Shown here one piece after another: positions 36,807-48,213 of a stretch of DNA of 64,000 nt. The stretch lies in NCBI GenBank assembly GCA_014706295.1, contig JACSVZ010000001.1, positions 117,332,763-117,396,762 of the forward strand. Reading direction: 5' to 3'. Position 1 is the first letter of the stretch. Each line of letters starts with the position of its first letter. Origin of the DNA: Lycocorax pyrrhopterus obiensis (lineage: Eukaryota > Chordata > Aves > Passeriformes > Paradisaeidae). Position numbers and translations under genes: made by a program. The notes under the pieces were generated by a model. The model did no database searches and was not told the origin of the DNA. It saw nothing but the letters and a program-made list of their open reading frames with translations.

Positions 36807-39312
36807 TGTGTTTAAAGCTTCCAACCCCAGTTTAGTCTCTCCACACCACGAACCACAGGCTCCACGTTTATCTCTGGGAAGGTTTCCAAAAAGAAAAGGC
36901 TGCTCAGCTTTCAGCAGGAACAGCCAGTGGTGGTGCCAGGGAAACACTTTGGCTTTCTTCTGCAATAAGATCAAAAGAGCTGATCTGACCCTCAGCTGGG
37001 ACACCCCAACCCTGGGCCACCAGCTTTCACCTCAGCTTCCACAGCTCCTGGTTCCCTGGTCAGAGAGTTCAGGAACTGGACAAGATGCAGAGTAATGGGA
37101 TTCCTTGTCAAGATGAGTAGAGAAGGACGGAGATCCAGGATTATATTTTTATTTCTATTTTTTCATTATTACTATTTTTAAGAGGAGTGAGCTAAGTGGC
37201 TACAAAGTTAAGCACCTTGAAAGAGCCAATACCCCTGATTTTCAGAGCTTCCTCCTGTTGCTGACATCGCTTTAGGATGAGCAAAATACACAAAGAGCGA
37301 CATCCTCAGAGCTTCAGCTCCAAGTCCCTGCCTAAATCCAGGGATATCACTGGAGGAAGGAGCAGAGCACAAAGGAGACAACAAATTACCAAAAGTGTTT
37401 CAACTACTCTCTCCTGTCATGTTGAAGAGCCAACTGGATCATCTCTTTTGCCCCAAAAGAAAACCTAAATCATTTCACCACCTCAAAGAGCAAAACAATA
37501 AGAGCAGGTACAGGATCAGCTCCAGCAGATCCGGTGCCAACACCCACCAGCCAATCCCAGCTGCAACAAGAAGTCTGAGATTTTCATTTTTTAATTCACA
37601 GTCATGCTTTGTACCAGCTGGGGAGGCTGAAGCACTGGACTCCCCAAACCAGGAGCCGTGAGCAGCTTTTCTCCTCCTTTATGGTGCAAATACTCTCCAG
37701 AAGAGTTTCTTACTACTGAGCTCTTTATTTTTAGCTTGGCAGCCAGGAGTAATTTTCAGGATCCATAAATTGTGTTCAGGATCAGCCCCATCTTTGTATT
37801 CTGACAACCCTGAATTTTTGCTTTCAGTTACAGTGCAGTTTCTTAGTCCAAAGGATTTCCAGCTCCAGTTACTGCCTGGTAGGAGCTGAGCTGATACCCA
37901 TTCATCATCCCCTTACTTACAAGACAAGAATGCACAAGGAAGCCAAAGTTCACATCGATTTCCTGCTAAAATCGGGTCCTAGGGACAGAAAAGGCTTCAT
38001 TGTGTATTTTCATCTTGTTGGGCTTTGAAATTCTGCTCACAAGACAAGCACGAGGTGGCCAAGACTTCACCACACAACAGCCCAAGCATTCTGCCTGTTG
38101 CTGCCCACAGAGAGGAGATTCCAGATCTAGGCAGGGGATGGCAGGTTTAAGCCTAGATTTAGTTTAAGCCAGAGGTTAACTGGTTTACTTAAACCCCACC
38201 TGGAGGTGAAGAGCAGGTCAGATACACACAGCCCAAGAAAAGCTCTTTATGGAGACAGGAACATCGAGTGAAGGATAACGAGACCTTTGCAGCCCTCTGG
38301 TTTGACCACAGCATGATCCAGGGATTCCAGCCACATCCCACATTTCCAAAACCAACACTCAATTCCCCCTTTTGTTTGCTGAAAACAGGAACACACAATG
38401 GAGGAGGAATATTACAGCCTCAAATCCCAGGGGAACAACAGGACATCCGTAGGATTAATGCAAACAGCAGGTACGGGAGGGAACAAAGAAATCCAAAGTG
38501 ATTTCACTGCAATTCCCAAATCTACCCTCCAGTAAAGTTCATCCAACTTAAAAGTAGGGTTTAACTTAAAAGTTAAACCCAAAAATTTGGATTGAACTTG
38601 AAAAAGACTCAACCTTGTGTTTAGTTCTACTCAGCCTTCCGACTGTCAAGGCTTGAACGTGCCAAAGCCCCAAGGAAAGAGATCAAACAGCAAAGGCAGG
38701 ACAGGGAAAAGCTCAACTCCCAGAAGGTCATCCCTGTGCAGAACCCTCTCAGAGCTGCTGACACTTTTTGGCAGCTCAAGGGGGCACAGGTGGGAACAGA
38801 CATGACAATTCCTGCTCTCTGCACAAGCCCCAGACAGATCCAGGTGGCAGCTTCAGCAGCACGAAGCAGACACCGCAGAAAAGCCTGAAATCTCCTCGGG
38901 AAAAGAGAGGTTTTGGCTAAAAACATGTACATGTTGTGAGAAATGCAAAGAAAAAACTCAGGGAAGTATTTAAAATTACTTTTAAAATATTACTTTAAAA
39001 ATATAGTGGAAATCCATTAAAATAATGATTGTGCCACAGCATTTCTGTCACTTGTACCCATCCACCTGCCTTCAGACTACACAATTTGCTTTATTTCAGT
39101 CTGACAATAATGCAAATGAAGCCTCTGGAGGATTGAACCACAAAAGCCCAAATCAAAAATCACCTGCACAGACGGAGAAAGACCAGAATTGTGCAGCAGG
39201 TCTGCCTTTCCATCACCCTCTAGAAAAATCACCCAATCTCAGGATGTGACATTCCCTTTTTTGCCAGATTACTGAAAAATCTGCCAGAGATGCTGAATCA
39301 CACGTGAATCAC
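36807..39312. other. Unique intronic DNA
   Basis: It contains a T-rich patch at 37141-37182, the 24-bp palindrome at 38557 and an AT-rich patch at 38960-39030. No exon is supported. Confidence 0.5.
38557..38580. repeat. 24-bp near-perfect palindrome
   Basis: The arms gggtttaactt and aagttaaaccc are exact reverse complements (11 bp each) around two A residues. A third partial copy of the core (caacttaaaag) lies just to the left. Confidence 0.85.
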
Positions 39313-39468
39313 CACGGAATTGTTTGGGTTGGGAGGGATCTTAAAGCCCACCCAGTGCCACCCCTGCCATGGGCAGGGACACCTTCCACTGTCCCAGGCT
39401 GCTCCAAGCCCCATCCAGCCTGGCCTTGGATACTGCCAGGGATCCAGGGGCAGCCACAGCTTCTCTGT
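39313..39468 (-). mobile_element. CR1 LINE, short 5'-truncated copy
   Basis: It starts cacggaattgtttgggttgg and ends cagccacagcttctctg. It is a close match in span to the copy at 20129-20288, breaking at the same CR1 position. Confidence 0.92.
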
Positions 39469-42400
39469 CCCATCACATCAGACCTCATCTGGCTCATCAC
39501 AGCAAAGCTCTTTTTTCTCACACTGCACAAAACCACGCCAAAATCTTCCTTCGCTGCCCTGCAGCAACGCTTGGATGCTTCTCTGGTTGCCACAATCCTT
39601 CTGTGCTCCATCTCTCCTCCCCCACCCAATCAGGACATCGCAAACCAGAAAAAAACCCATGCAGAGAAGCACTGAAAAGAACTCTCAGCATCCCAGTCTG
39701 CAGCACAGATGATTTCACCCCAATTACTCGCTCTTGTCATGCAAAGTAAGAGCTACAGGAGAAAATTTAACTCCTGATCCAGACAACGCAACAGCCAAAA
39801 ATGAAGACGCTGCCCCAAGCATTTCTTCCAGATTTTTACACACTGGGATTGGTCTGTCAGCATGTGAGGAGTCTCCCAAAAGTGTTTTTGGAAGGAATAC
39901 AGATATTAAAGCCCAATTACACATCTGAGTTCGAGTCTTCACCCTCTGATTCAGGGGAGCCTGAGGAACACGCACGTACAGGAACAGGGCATTTAAAAGA
40001 GGGAAAAATCAAAGGAAAAAGTGTTCAAGTCATGCGGAGAATCCGGGCAAAGAATGCAAATTCTGACCTACTTCTCCCTCCTGGCTGGGAGAGGGCATGA
40101 GGCAGCTGCTGCTGCTCTGCGAGCTCAGGAGAGGAGCAGGAGCCCTGCCAAAATTGCTGCAGTGATGCCTCTTTGGGATGCAGGAGAGTGAAGGCCACCG
40201 TCCTTCTGCCCAGGCAACAAGGCCACAACCCCCCAGCCCCGCAGCACCCCCTTCCAGGGAGCTGGGAGGCCTGGAACCTTCCCAGAGCCTCCCTCCAAAC
40301 CAGTTCCCAAGATGGGAAGGGGACGGGGACAAAGCCACGGAGGAGGATGGACACAGTGGCTTGACTGCAACGCCAGCCGGACACACACGGAAAGCCAAGG
40401 TCTCCATGAGGGCCATCCACTGCCCCAGGGCAAGGGAAATTCCAGAGGGGAGGAACAGCCAGCCAGGAGAGGAAGTTTGGCTCAGCAGCCCCTCCAGCAG
40501 AGGAGGATTCCCAGTTTTATTATCTAAGATGAGGCTCTCAGCCACACCTTCTCGAGGAGCCTGCTCAGGAGCCACTGACCTTCTGCAGCAAAATCCTGGC
40601 CTTCACCTACTCCTCACCCCAGCAGGATGGAGCTCACTCAGCCCAGTTCCTGATCCCAGCTGGAACCAGCAGCAAGAATTCACCCAGTACTTTCCACCTC
40701 AGAAGGGTCAAGTTTTCTGTGCGCTCCCAAAACCAGAGTGACCTTCAGGAGACTCAGGAAGTCCTCCTCCCAGTACAGACCTTTCTAGAGGAGAAAGCCT
40801 TTCAGGTGTAAAAAACCCCATCTGATCTTACACAGGACAGGAGCTGACCAGGTTATCCCCCAGCTTAGGCTGGAGAGTCCGAGAAGTGTCCCTGCAAAAG
40901 GTTTTATTAAAGCACTGAGCTGTGTCAGCACAGGGTCACAGAGAACAGAAGCAGCCAAGAAGAGGAGCCATCCGTGTCACCCCAACCAGAGATCCAGCTC
41001 ATTTCCCAGTCATCCCCATCGTGGAGCAACCTGGGATAGTGGAAGGTGTCCCTGCCCATGGCAGGAGGTGCAATGAGATGGGCTTTAAGGTCCCTTCCAA
41101 CCCAAATTATTAAATGGCTCTAAAACTGTCTCCAGTGATGAATTTCCATAAAAACACTGAGTTTTCGTCAGTTCTTGGCATGCAATTCCTGTCATACATT
41201 ATACACATTCATCTCTTAATGATGCAGCCTAAGGTACAGGATCCAGCAGCCCCCAAACCTGCTCTTGGCATAAATGCAATGATGGATAGAGCCATAAAAT
41301 CCTTGCTGCACTGGCCAGGAATTGCAATTTCTGCCCAAAGCCTCCTGCAAACTCTGATTATAGAGAAGGCTTTGTTCGGCCAGTCTCCTCCTTTTCCCTT
41401 GGGAAACCTACATGTCAAAAGACCAATAAATGCTGGAAATTTATTATGTGGAAAGACAGAACTGAGATCTAAGGCGAGTTTATGTTTGAAATGGTCACAG
41501 TGCCCTGGGATGGCAAGTCAAAATTGTTGCTCTCTGTTTCTACACACATAAATATCCAGGGACGAAAGAATGTCAAGGAGAGAAGAATTATCAGCATCAC
41601 AGGAGCACTGAGCAGAAAAACATGGTTCAGATTTAAAGGTTGTTCAGGAATTGTACTGCAAGGAAATAAAAAAAAAAATCATGGGAAAAAATTTACAAGG
41701 AATAAGACAGTTTCAGTTTGAAAGTCTGTTTACCTGCACTGATTAAGGAAAAATTTGTTTGATCCTAAAGGAGAGCAGGTGAATCACTACAAGGCCTTAA
41801 AGCTCTCCTCCATCATCCATAGATGCCCTGCCCTGGGCTCTGGAGGCATGTGTGGTGTAACTATGATGTTTAAATAAACAAGAAGCACACACCCAGCATT
41901 TGGGTTTCTTCCAGCCTCCCAAACATCCAAGAAATCCTGCAGCAGGCCCAGGATGTGGGATCCTGCTCATCACCACCTACGAAGACACCCAAAGCACACC
42001 CTGCCAGCTGACTCCTCACTTCCCCCTGGCCTCTTCCCCAGGGTTTGGAACATTCCAACACCTCTTGGATAACTCCCTTGTCCTTGCCTTTTCTGTACAG
42101 CTGCAGGCAGGGAAACTTTCTCCAGCTCCATGGGATGCAGATTACAAAACTCCCTCATCCTACAGAAAAAAGAGCTGGAATATTAAATAAAACATGTCAT
42201 CTTTCCCAAACCCAGACTGTAAACAGCCCGAGGGCTTAGCCAAGTACCTGGGATGTGGAAGAGACTTTCCAATCTGTTTTCTTCCTCCCACATGCCAGGT
42301 GAGCTTCCTGCCTAATCCATGAACAGATTTCCCACACAACCCAAGAGGAAGGGAGCTCTCAGCTCCGGGATGGAGTCCCCAAGCACTTTAAGCCCCTGCT

Positions 42401-43265
42401 GCTTTGGGTTAGAAACAAGAGGATGCTTGGAAGAGCCCCCAAGGAGATCAGTCCCACCAGACATTTGGGCAGTGAAGACATTTAACTCCACATGGATTTT
42501 CTTTGGGTTGGAGGAATTTAAGACACCCACCTTGTGTACAAAGAATGGGAGGGGGGAAAAAAGTGTTCCATAAGGAGTTCAGTGCCTCCATTCCTATGGA
42601 GATGTGGGAGATGCACTGAGAAAAAAGTAGTGACAATCACACCCCAACCACTCAAAAAAGTCCTTTTGTTGTAACAACAACAGCTGATACAGGAGCTCAA
42701 CAGCACAGCTCAAAACAGCCAGGGAGAGGCAGGCAAACCCAAAATCACCCCGATCCTGCTCCATGAAAACATGGCAATTATTGCTCTAGGGAAGACACAG
42801 CAATTTCTGTGCAGGAAATGTTGTGCCTGCTGGATAAAGCACTGCCAGAAGCTTGGGTCATTGTGCCCTAGTCATGTCCTCAGCTTCTCTCCATAACTGA
42901 AGGCAAAGCTTTGACTGAAGGCAGAATGCTCCAGCTGCTGGGGAATTCTGACTGTGGATTTCAGGAATACCAACAGCCACCCATCAGATTCAAAAAAGGA
43001 GGTGGAAATCAGAGCTACAAGCCCATCACAGTGTGCCTCAAAAGGCTGGAAACTTGTCCCTTCTTGCATGGCATCCCTGGCCTCTCTTTCAGCCAGGCAA
43101 TGGAACCAGTTCTCAGGGAAGTGAGGCTTCATAGCCATCGTTCCTTTTCTCCAAACTCCCCTCAACTCAGCTGGGATCTTTTCCCAGCCTTTTACAAAGA
43201 ACTTTCACTCATGCACTGATATATCTGAATTCAGGCACTAATGCACATGGGCTACCTTTGGGACT
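39469..43265. other. Unique intronic DNA with a GC-richer block
   Basis: The 40030-40740 block is GC-richer, giving overlapping open frames of about 180 codons on both strands. That pattern indicates composition rather than coding. A CR1 scrap lies at 41032-41110. Confidence 0.5.
41032..41110 (+). mobile_element. CR1 LINE 3'-end fragment
   Basis: A short piece from ggagcaacctgggatagtgg to ccaacccaaattatta. The terminal 'ccattctgtga' has diverged. Confidence 0.88.
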
Positions 43266-43412
43266 CTCCACAGCCTGTGCCAGGACTGAACAACCTTTTC
43301 CATAAAGAGTTTTTTTCTAATTTCCAATCCAAACCTCCCCTGGCACAACGTGAGGCCGTTTCCTCTTGTTCTGTTGCTTGTTACCTGGAGAAGACATTGA
43401 CCTCCCTCACCA
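43266..43412 (-). mobile_element. CR1 LINE fragment, older subfamily
   Basis: It carries the 'tttttctaatttccaatcca' and 'ggcacaacgtgaggccgtt' blocks typical of an upstream part of an older CR1 3' UTR. The terminal repeat is not present. Confidence 0.75.
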
Positions 43413-44130
43413 CTTGGGAGACAAAGGCACATCAACCCTTCCATAACATTTTGAGGGAGATAAGGGTGTGAATTAACTCCCCAGCATATTTGCCTCAACG
43501 TTAATTAACTGTGTCCCTTATAGACCTGGCAGTTTTAGGAGTCTGAACTGCCTCAGGTTTTAACAAGAAGGTCACTTCTGCATCTACTAGGACAGCTGAT
43601 TTTGTTCCTCACCACCTTTAGCCTTGTTAGACTCAGAATTAAAGTCTTTTCGCATAACTTAGAGCAAGATGCTGTGTTATGGACACAACTGAAGAGAAGA
43701 TTTTAAGTCACCATCCCCATTTCCCTTTCTGCATCCTTCTGAGACAGACTAATTCCATCCTCTGAAATTTTCATTAAACCAGGGAGGTAAAACAACCTTT
43801 TTTCTGCAGCCCTAACAAGAATGGCATTCACCAAACAAGAGACAGTGGTAGTGGGGGATCAATACAGCACAAACATCCCATTTTGCCACTTTAATCCCTC
43901 CAGCAGCCCATTGACATAGAGCAGTTACCAGCCAAATATTAGATTTGCATTTGCACTGGACGGTAATTAGGACACCCAAGCCTCCAAGAGTCAATAAAAT
44001 AGTGTGAAACCCACCAAAGGTCTCAGGTTGGCTTCTGTGAGCAGCTCTATGTCCCACCAAGCAACAGAAATGCTGTGTTCAAGGCTCTGCCTTTGCTAAG
44101 TTTTCCTTAATCTGCCCCAGAGGTTCATGA

Positions 44131-44330
44131 TCAGAAGGAATCCTTCCCTGGGAGGGTGGGGAGGCCCTGGCACAGGGTGCCCAGAGAAGCTGTGGCTGTC
44201 CCTGGATCTCTGGAAGTGTCCAAGGCCAGGTTGGATGATGCTTGGAGCAGCCTGAGATGGTGGAAGGTGTCCCTGCCCATGGAACTGGATGAGCTTTAAG
44301 GTCTCTCCCAGCCCAAACCTTTCAATGTGT
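44131..44330 (+). mobile_element. CR1 LINE 3' end with a small deletion
   Basis: It runs from tcagaaggaatccttccctg to gcccaaacctttcaatg. The 'gcaggggt' part after ccctgcccatgg has been lost, so the block reads straight into aactggatg. Confidence 0.9.
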
Positions 44331-45060
44331 TCTAAAGAAAAACTGCACAGTTGCACCAAGCTGGCTTTTCAAGAGGCCAAAAAGAGGAGGAAGTTAAAGC
44401 TCTGATTTATAAAGATGGTGATTTATTGCTGCAAACACACACGGGACAGGGGAGGAGGATGAATTAGAACCAACAATGTCAGCCCAAGCTGACACATCTC
44501 TGCTGTTGGCCTCCTGTCACCTCTGGGACAGGGATCCAACTGCAACAACAGACAGTGCGACTCCAACCCAGCGTCTGCGGCTGTGCCAGCCCCGGTGATT
44601 AACTCACAGATGTTAATTACAGGATGTAAACAGTGCCCTCACCTGACCCACGGCCACGACAGGTATTTGAAGCTCAACAGTGCCCTGGTGGCTGCACATG
44701 TGCCAGGTGACAGAGCCACTGCCGTCCCCTCCCAGCTGGGGCGGCACAGGACATCGGGAACGGCACCACTTGCACTTGGCACTCTGCACTTCTGCCCCCA
44801 CTGCTGCCACTCAACAGGGAAAAATTCCTTCTCAGTGCTGAGAGCTCACAGAGCTTCTACCACAAATAACAAGCCAGGACTAAAGCCTTGTGCCAGCCCA
44901 AACACCCAGGGAACACCTTGAGGGACACAGCTCGGTGCTTCCCAAGGTGCTGGGGGATGGACACACCGGGAGGAGCCCTGCAAGGCAGCAACTGGGAGTA
45001 CTCGTGGGTGAGAGCTGGACACGACCCTGCCATGTGCTCTGACACCCAGAGCCCCCCGTG

Positions 45061-45596
45061 CCCTGGGCTGATCCCCCAGCGTGGGCAGCAGGGAAGGGGG
45101 GATTCTGCCCCTGTGCTCAGGTGAGACCCCACCTGCAGAGCTGCCCTAGCCCTGGGCCAACAGCACAAGGACCTGGAGCTGCTGGAGAGAGTCCAGAGGA
45201 GGCCCCGGAGCTGCTCCAGGGCTGGAGCCCCTCTGCTCTGGAGCCAGGCTGGGAGAGCTGGGGGTGCTCACCTGGAGAGGAGAAGGCTCCAGGGAGAGCT
45301 CAGAGCCCCTTGCAGGGCCTGAAGGGGCTCCAGGAGAGCTGGAGAGGGACTGGGGACAAGGGATGGAGGGCCAGGACACAGGGAATGGCTTCCCACTGCC
45401 AGAGGGCAGGGAGAGATGGGATATTGGGCAGGAATTGTTCCCTGTTGAGGGTGGGCAGGCCCTGGCACAGGGTGCCCAGAGCAGCTGTGGCCGCCCCTGG
45501 ATCCCTGGAAGTGTCCAAGGCCAGGTGTCCCTGCCCATGGCAGGGGTGGGACTGGATGATGTTTAAAGCTCCACTCCAACCCAAACTGTTCTATTA
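45061..45596 (+). mobile_element. CR1 LINE, longest copy in the window
   Basis: About 536 bp are continuous from the 'gggctgatcccccagcgtgg' block through the gagaccccacctgcag and ctggagaggagaaggctcc blocks to acccaaactgttctatta. A short deletion removes the 'ggttggac…ggaaggt' part. A 229-codon open frame here is chance. Confidence 0.95.
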
Positions 45597-46733
45597 TCCT
45601 CTGGTCCCTGAAGCAGTTCTAGCCCACAGAACCCACACAAGGTGGTGCTTCACTCACCACAACAAGATTCTTAAGCACTTCCCAGGTTTCCTCTGCCACA
45701 AGAGCCCCACTGCTGTCAGTGAGGTATTTAACAAAAAGGACCCCTGAGGCAACAACCCACAAGGGCTGCCAGGGTGTGAGCCAGGCAGCCAGCACTGGCA
45801 GCTTCACACGTGTCACCGTGACCTGCTGCTGCTCAGGGACAGCATTCCTCCAGAGGCACAGCGAGATAACACGGAGACAAGGGCACCGAGGAAGTCATTC
45901 CTGACAAACACTCGTTAAACTTCTTTCCTTGCTATAATCTTCCCAAGCATCTTTTTGGTTTTTAACCTAAATGCCTCAGAGGAGAGCAGATCCCACCAGC
46001 CCAGGAGATACCTGGCTGTGCTAGTGAATAAACCAATGTAAAAACAAACCCACTCTGAGCCTTTCTGCCAAAGGAAAAGCAAGCAAACACTCTCCCATCT
46101 CCCAGGAAGTTTGTCCTCATGTTGGCTTTCCTCCCAGCCTTTAAAACAAGGGAAAAGCCCAGTTCCATGTTAAATCCATACCCAGGAGGCAGGGACACAG
46201 AAAGAGGATATGCAGCAGAGTCAGGATGCCTGGGCTGCGTTCTGAGCTGCAAACACTTAGAAGAGCAGATCACCTTAAGTGTGGAGAGCTGGTGTTAGTG
46301 GGTTGAGTGTTCCATGTGTGGCACTGGGTGCTGAGCACCAGCTCTTCCCCAAAAAGGGGCCAAAGAGCTGCCTGTGCCTGGCCCTTCACACACAAACAGA
46401 GGCTGAATCACCTCATCCTGCATGAGAAGTTTCTGCTCCTCCATCCATCCACTTGTGCAACACAGGAATTCCCACTCCTCTCACAGGGATTCATATGGAA
46501 AAACACAGGATCAGCAGCTGGTTCCTGCTTAAACCCTACAGTGCAGGCCCTGAGGCAACCTGAGGGGGAATTTGATTATCCCCCAGCTTGGCCAGCACAG
46601 CCCCAAAGCCCAGAGATTAACTTCTTCCCTGGGGTCACAAGGAGATGCAGAGAACTGAGCTGAGGCAAGGCACAGGCCACATCCCTGTCACCCATCCCAA
46701 AGCCATGGGCAAGTCTCAGGAGGAAAAGGACTT

Positions 46734-46850
46734 AGAATCACAGAATGGTTGGGTTGGAAGGGACCTCAAAGCTCATCCAGTTCCACATCCTGTCATGGGC
46801 AGGGACCCCTCCCACTATTCCAGGCTGCTCCAAGCTCCATCCAACCTGTG
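46734..46850 (-). mobile_element. CR1 LINE, left half of an inverted CR1 pair
   Basis: It starts at agaatcacagaatggttggg and breaks at ctccatccaacctg. It abuts a plus-oriented fragment of a different subfamily, so the truncated 5' sides of the two meet. Confidence 0.9.
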
Positions 46851-46852
46851 TC

Positions 46853-46950
46853 AGCACAAGCCAGCACAGCCAAGCTCAAGAAGCCTTTGGACAATGCCCT
46901 CAGGCACAGGGTGGGATTGTTGGGGTGTCCTGTGCAGGGCCAAAGCCTGC
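46853..46950 (+). mobile_element. CR1 LINE, right half of an inverted CR1 pair
   Basis: The 'ctcaagaagcctttggacaa', 'ctcaggcacagggtgggatt' and 'ggggtgtcctgtgcagggcc' blocks belong to the third CR1 subfamily in plus orientation. The 3' terminus is missing. Confidence 0.78.
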
Positions 46951-47974
46951 ACAGTTCCTTAAGCCCCCCTCCCCTTCCAAAAGTTCAGTTTAAAAACTAT
47001 TTTCCCCCTGATTTCCCCCACAGGATGAACCACCAGCCACCAAGCTCCCCTCAGGCCAAACGTGCTGGGCACAGTTAAGCTCAGCCTGGTGCTTATCTCC
47101 CACAAAGCTACCCGTTCTTAGCAAGCCAGGCTCCACTCTCCAAACAGTGCATTAGTGTGGATCAGCCAGAGCAACACACAGCCAGGCCACCCCCAGCTGC
47201 CCCCTCGAGGGCACCTGGCTCATGCCAGCACTCTGCAGGGGACAGCAGAGAACAGGGATGGCTCTGATGCAGGATGGAGGACTCCTTGCATGAGGCACTC
47301 GTGGCACCACAGCCCTTGAGCAGCTCTCTGTGAACTGCAGTAGCTGGTTCAGAACACAAAGCTAAAATAAAATTACAAAGCAAAATGCAGAGTAAGAATT
47401 TGGGAGTCGTTTTTAGCAATAGAAAGATTTCAGTTTTCCCTCGGCGCTCTCGCAGGCGGCCGCATTCACCCGTGGCTAATCTCTGCTCAGACACTCTCTG
47501 GTGACACTGATTTTGAGTAAGTCCAGGGATTAAAGGGGGTTATCCAGAGGGCCAAGGGCAGCCTGAACAAACAGGAGCTGGACCACAATCACTGCAGCCC
47601 CAGGGACCTGCCCCACCCATGGAATTCAGTCCCCATCCCAAGGATATGACACAAAGGGCCCCCACAGCTTCCTGCAGCACCGAGCTAAGGCTGGCACCTC
47701 TGGGGACCAAACCAGGGACAGGACAGGAGCCAAAAGCTCCCCACTGAGGGCAAGGAGCCTCCTGGAGTCCTCACATGGTTCCACCAAGAGCAGCAGGTCC
47801 AACACAGCCACCACACAGCTCCAAGGCATAAATCTCAACGATGATCACAATCTTTTAGAGCCTAAATGATCCCACACTAGGAAGACCAAGTTTCCCAGAC
47901 TTGTAATGGGTATGTGCTTTCAAGAGCAAATTCCGCCAAGATTTATCGCAAAAAGAAGAACAAGTTGTATTTAA

Positions 47975-48213
47975 ACAGAATCATTAAGGTTGGGAAAGGC
48001 CTCCAAGATCCAGTCCAACAATTAACCAGCAGCACAGCGCTGTCCCCATGTACCACACATCCCACACACCTTCTGAGCACTTCCAGGCGCTGTGATTCCA
48101 CCATTCCCCTGCTCAGCCTGTCCCAATGCCTGACCATTCCTCTAGGGAAGAAATTTTTCCTCACATCCAACCTAAACTTCCCCCAGCACTTCCTCCCATC
48201 CTGTCACTTGTTA
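47975..48213 (-). mobile_element. CR1 LINE 3' end, second subfamily
   Basis: It begins cagaatcattaaggttggga. It includes the 'ccaccattcccctgctcagcc' type and 'aagaaatttttcctcacatc' blocks and ends near ctgtcacttgtta. It is the longest copy of this subfamily here. Confidence 0.85.

Noticed and set aside
36388..37095. 235-codon plus-strand open frame
   Set aside because: Its first half is CR1 3' UTR, which is non-coding in the element, and the rest is unique DNA without motifs.
40030..40741. Overlapping ~180-codon frames on both strands
   Set aside because: Frames open on both strands at once reflect local GC richness and low stop density. The proteins are low-complexity and carry no motif.
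45058..45747. 229-codon plus-strand open frame
   Set aside because: It is read almost entirely from a CR1 3' copy. Similar frames recur at other CR1 copies because of the GC-rich consensus.
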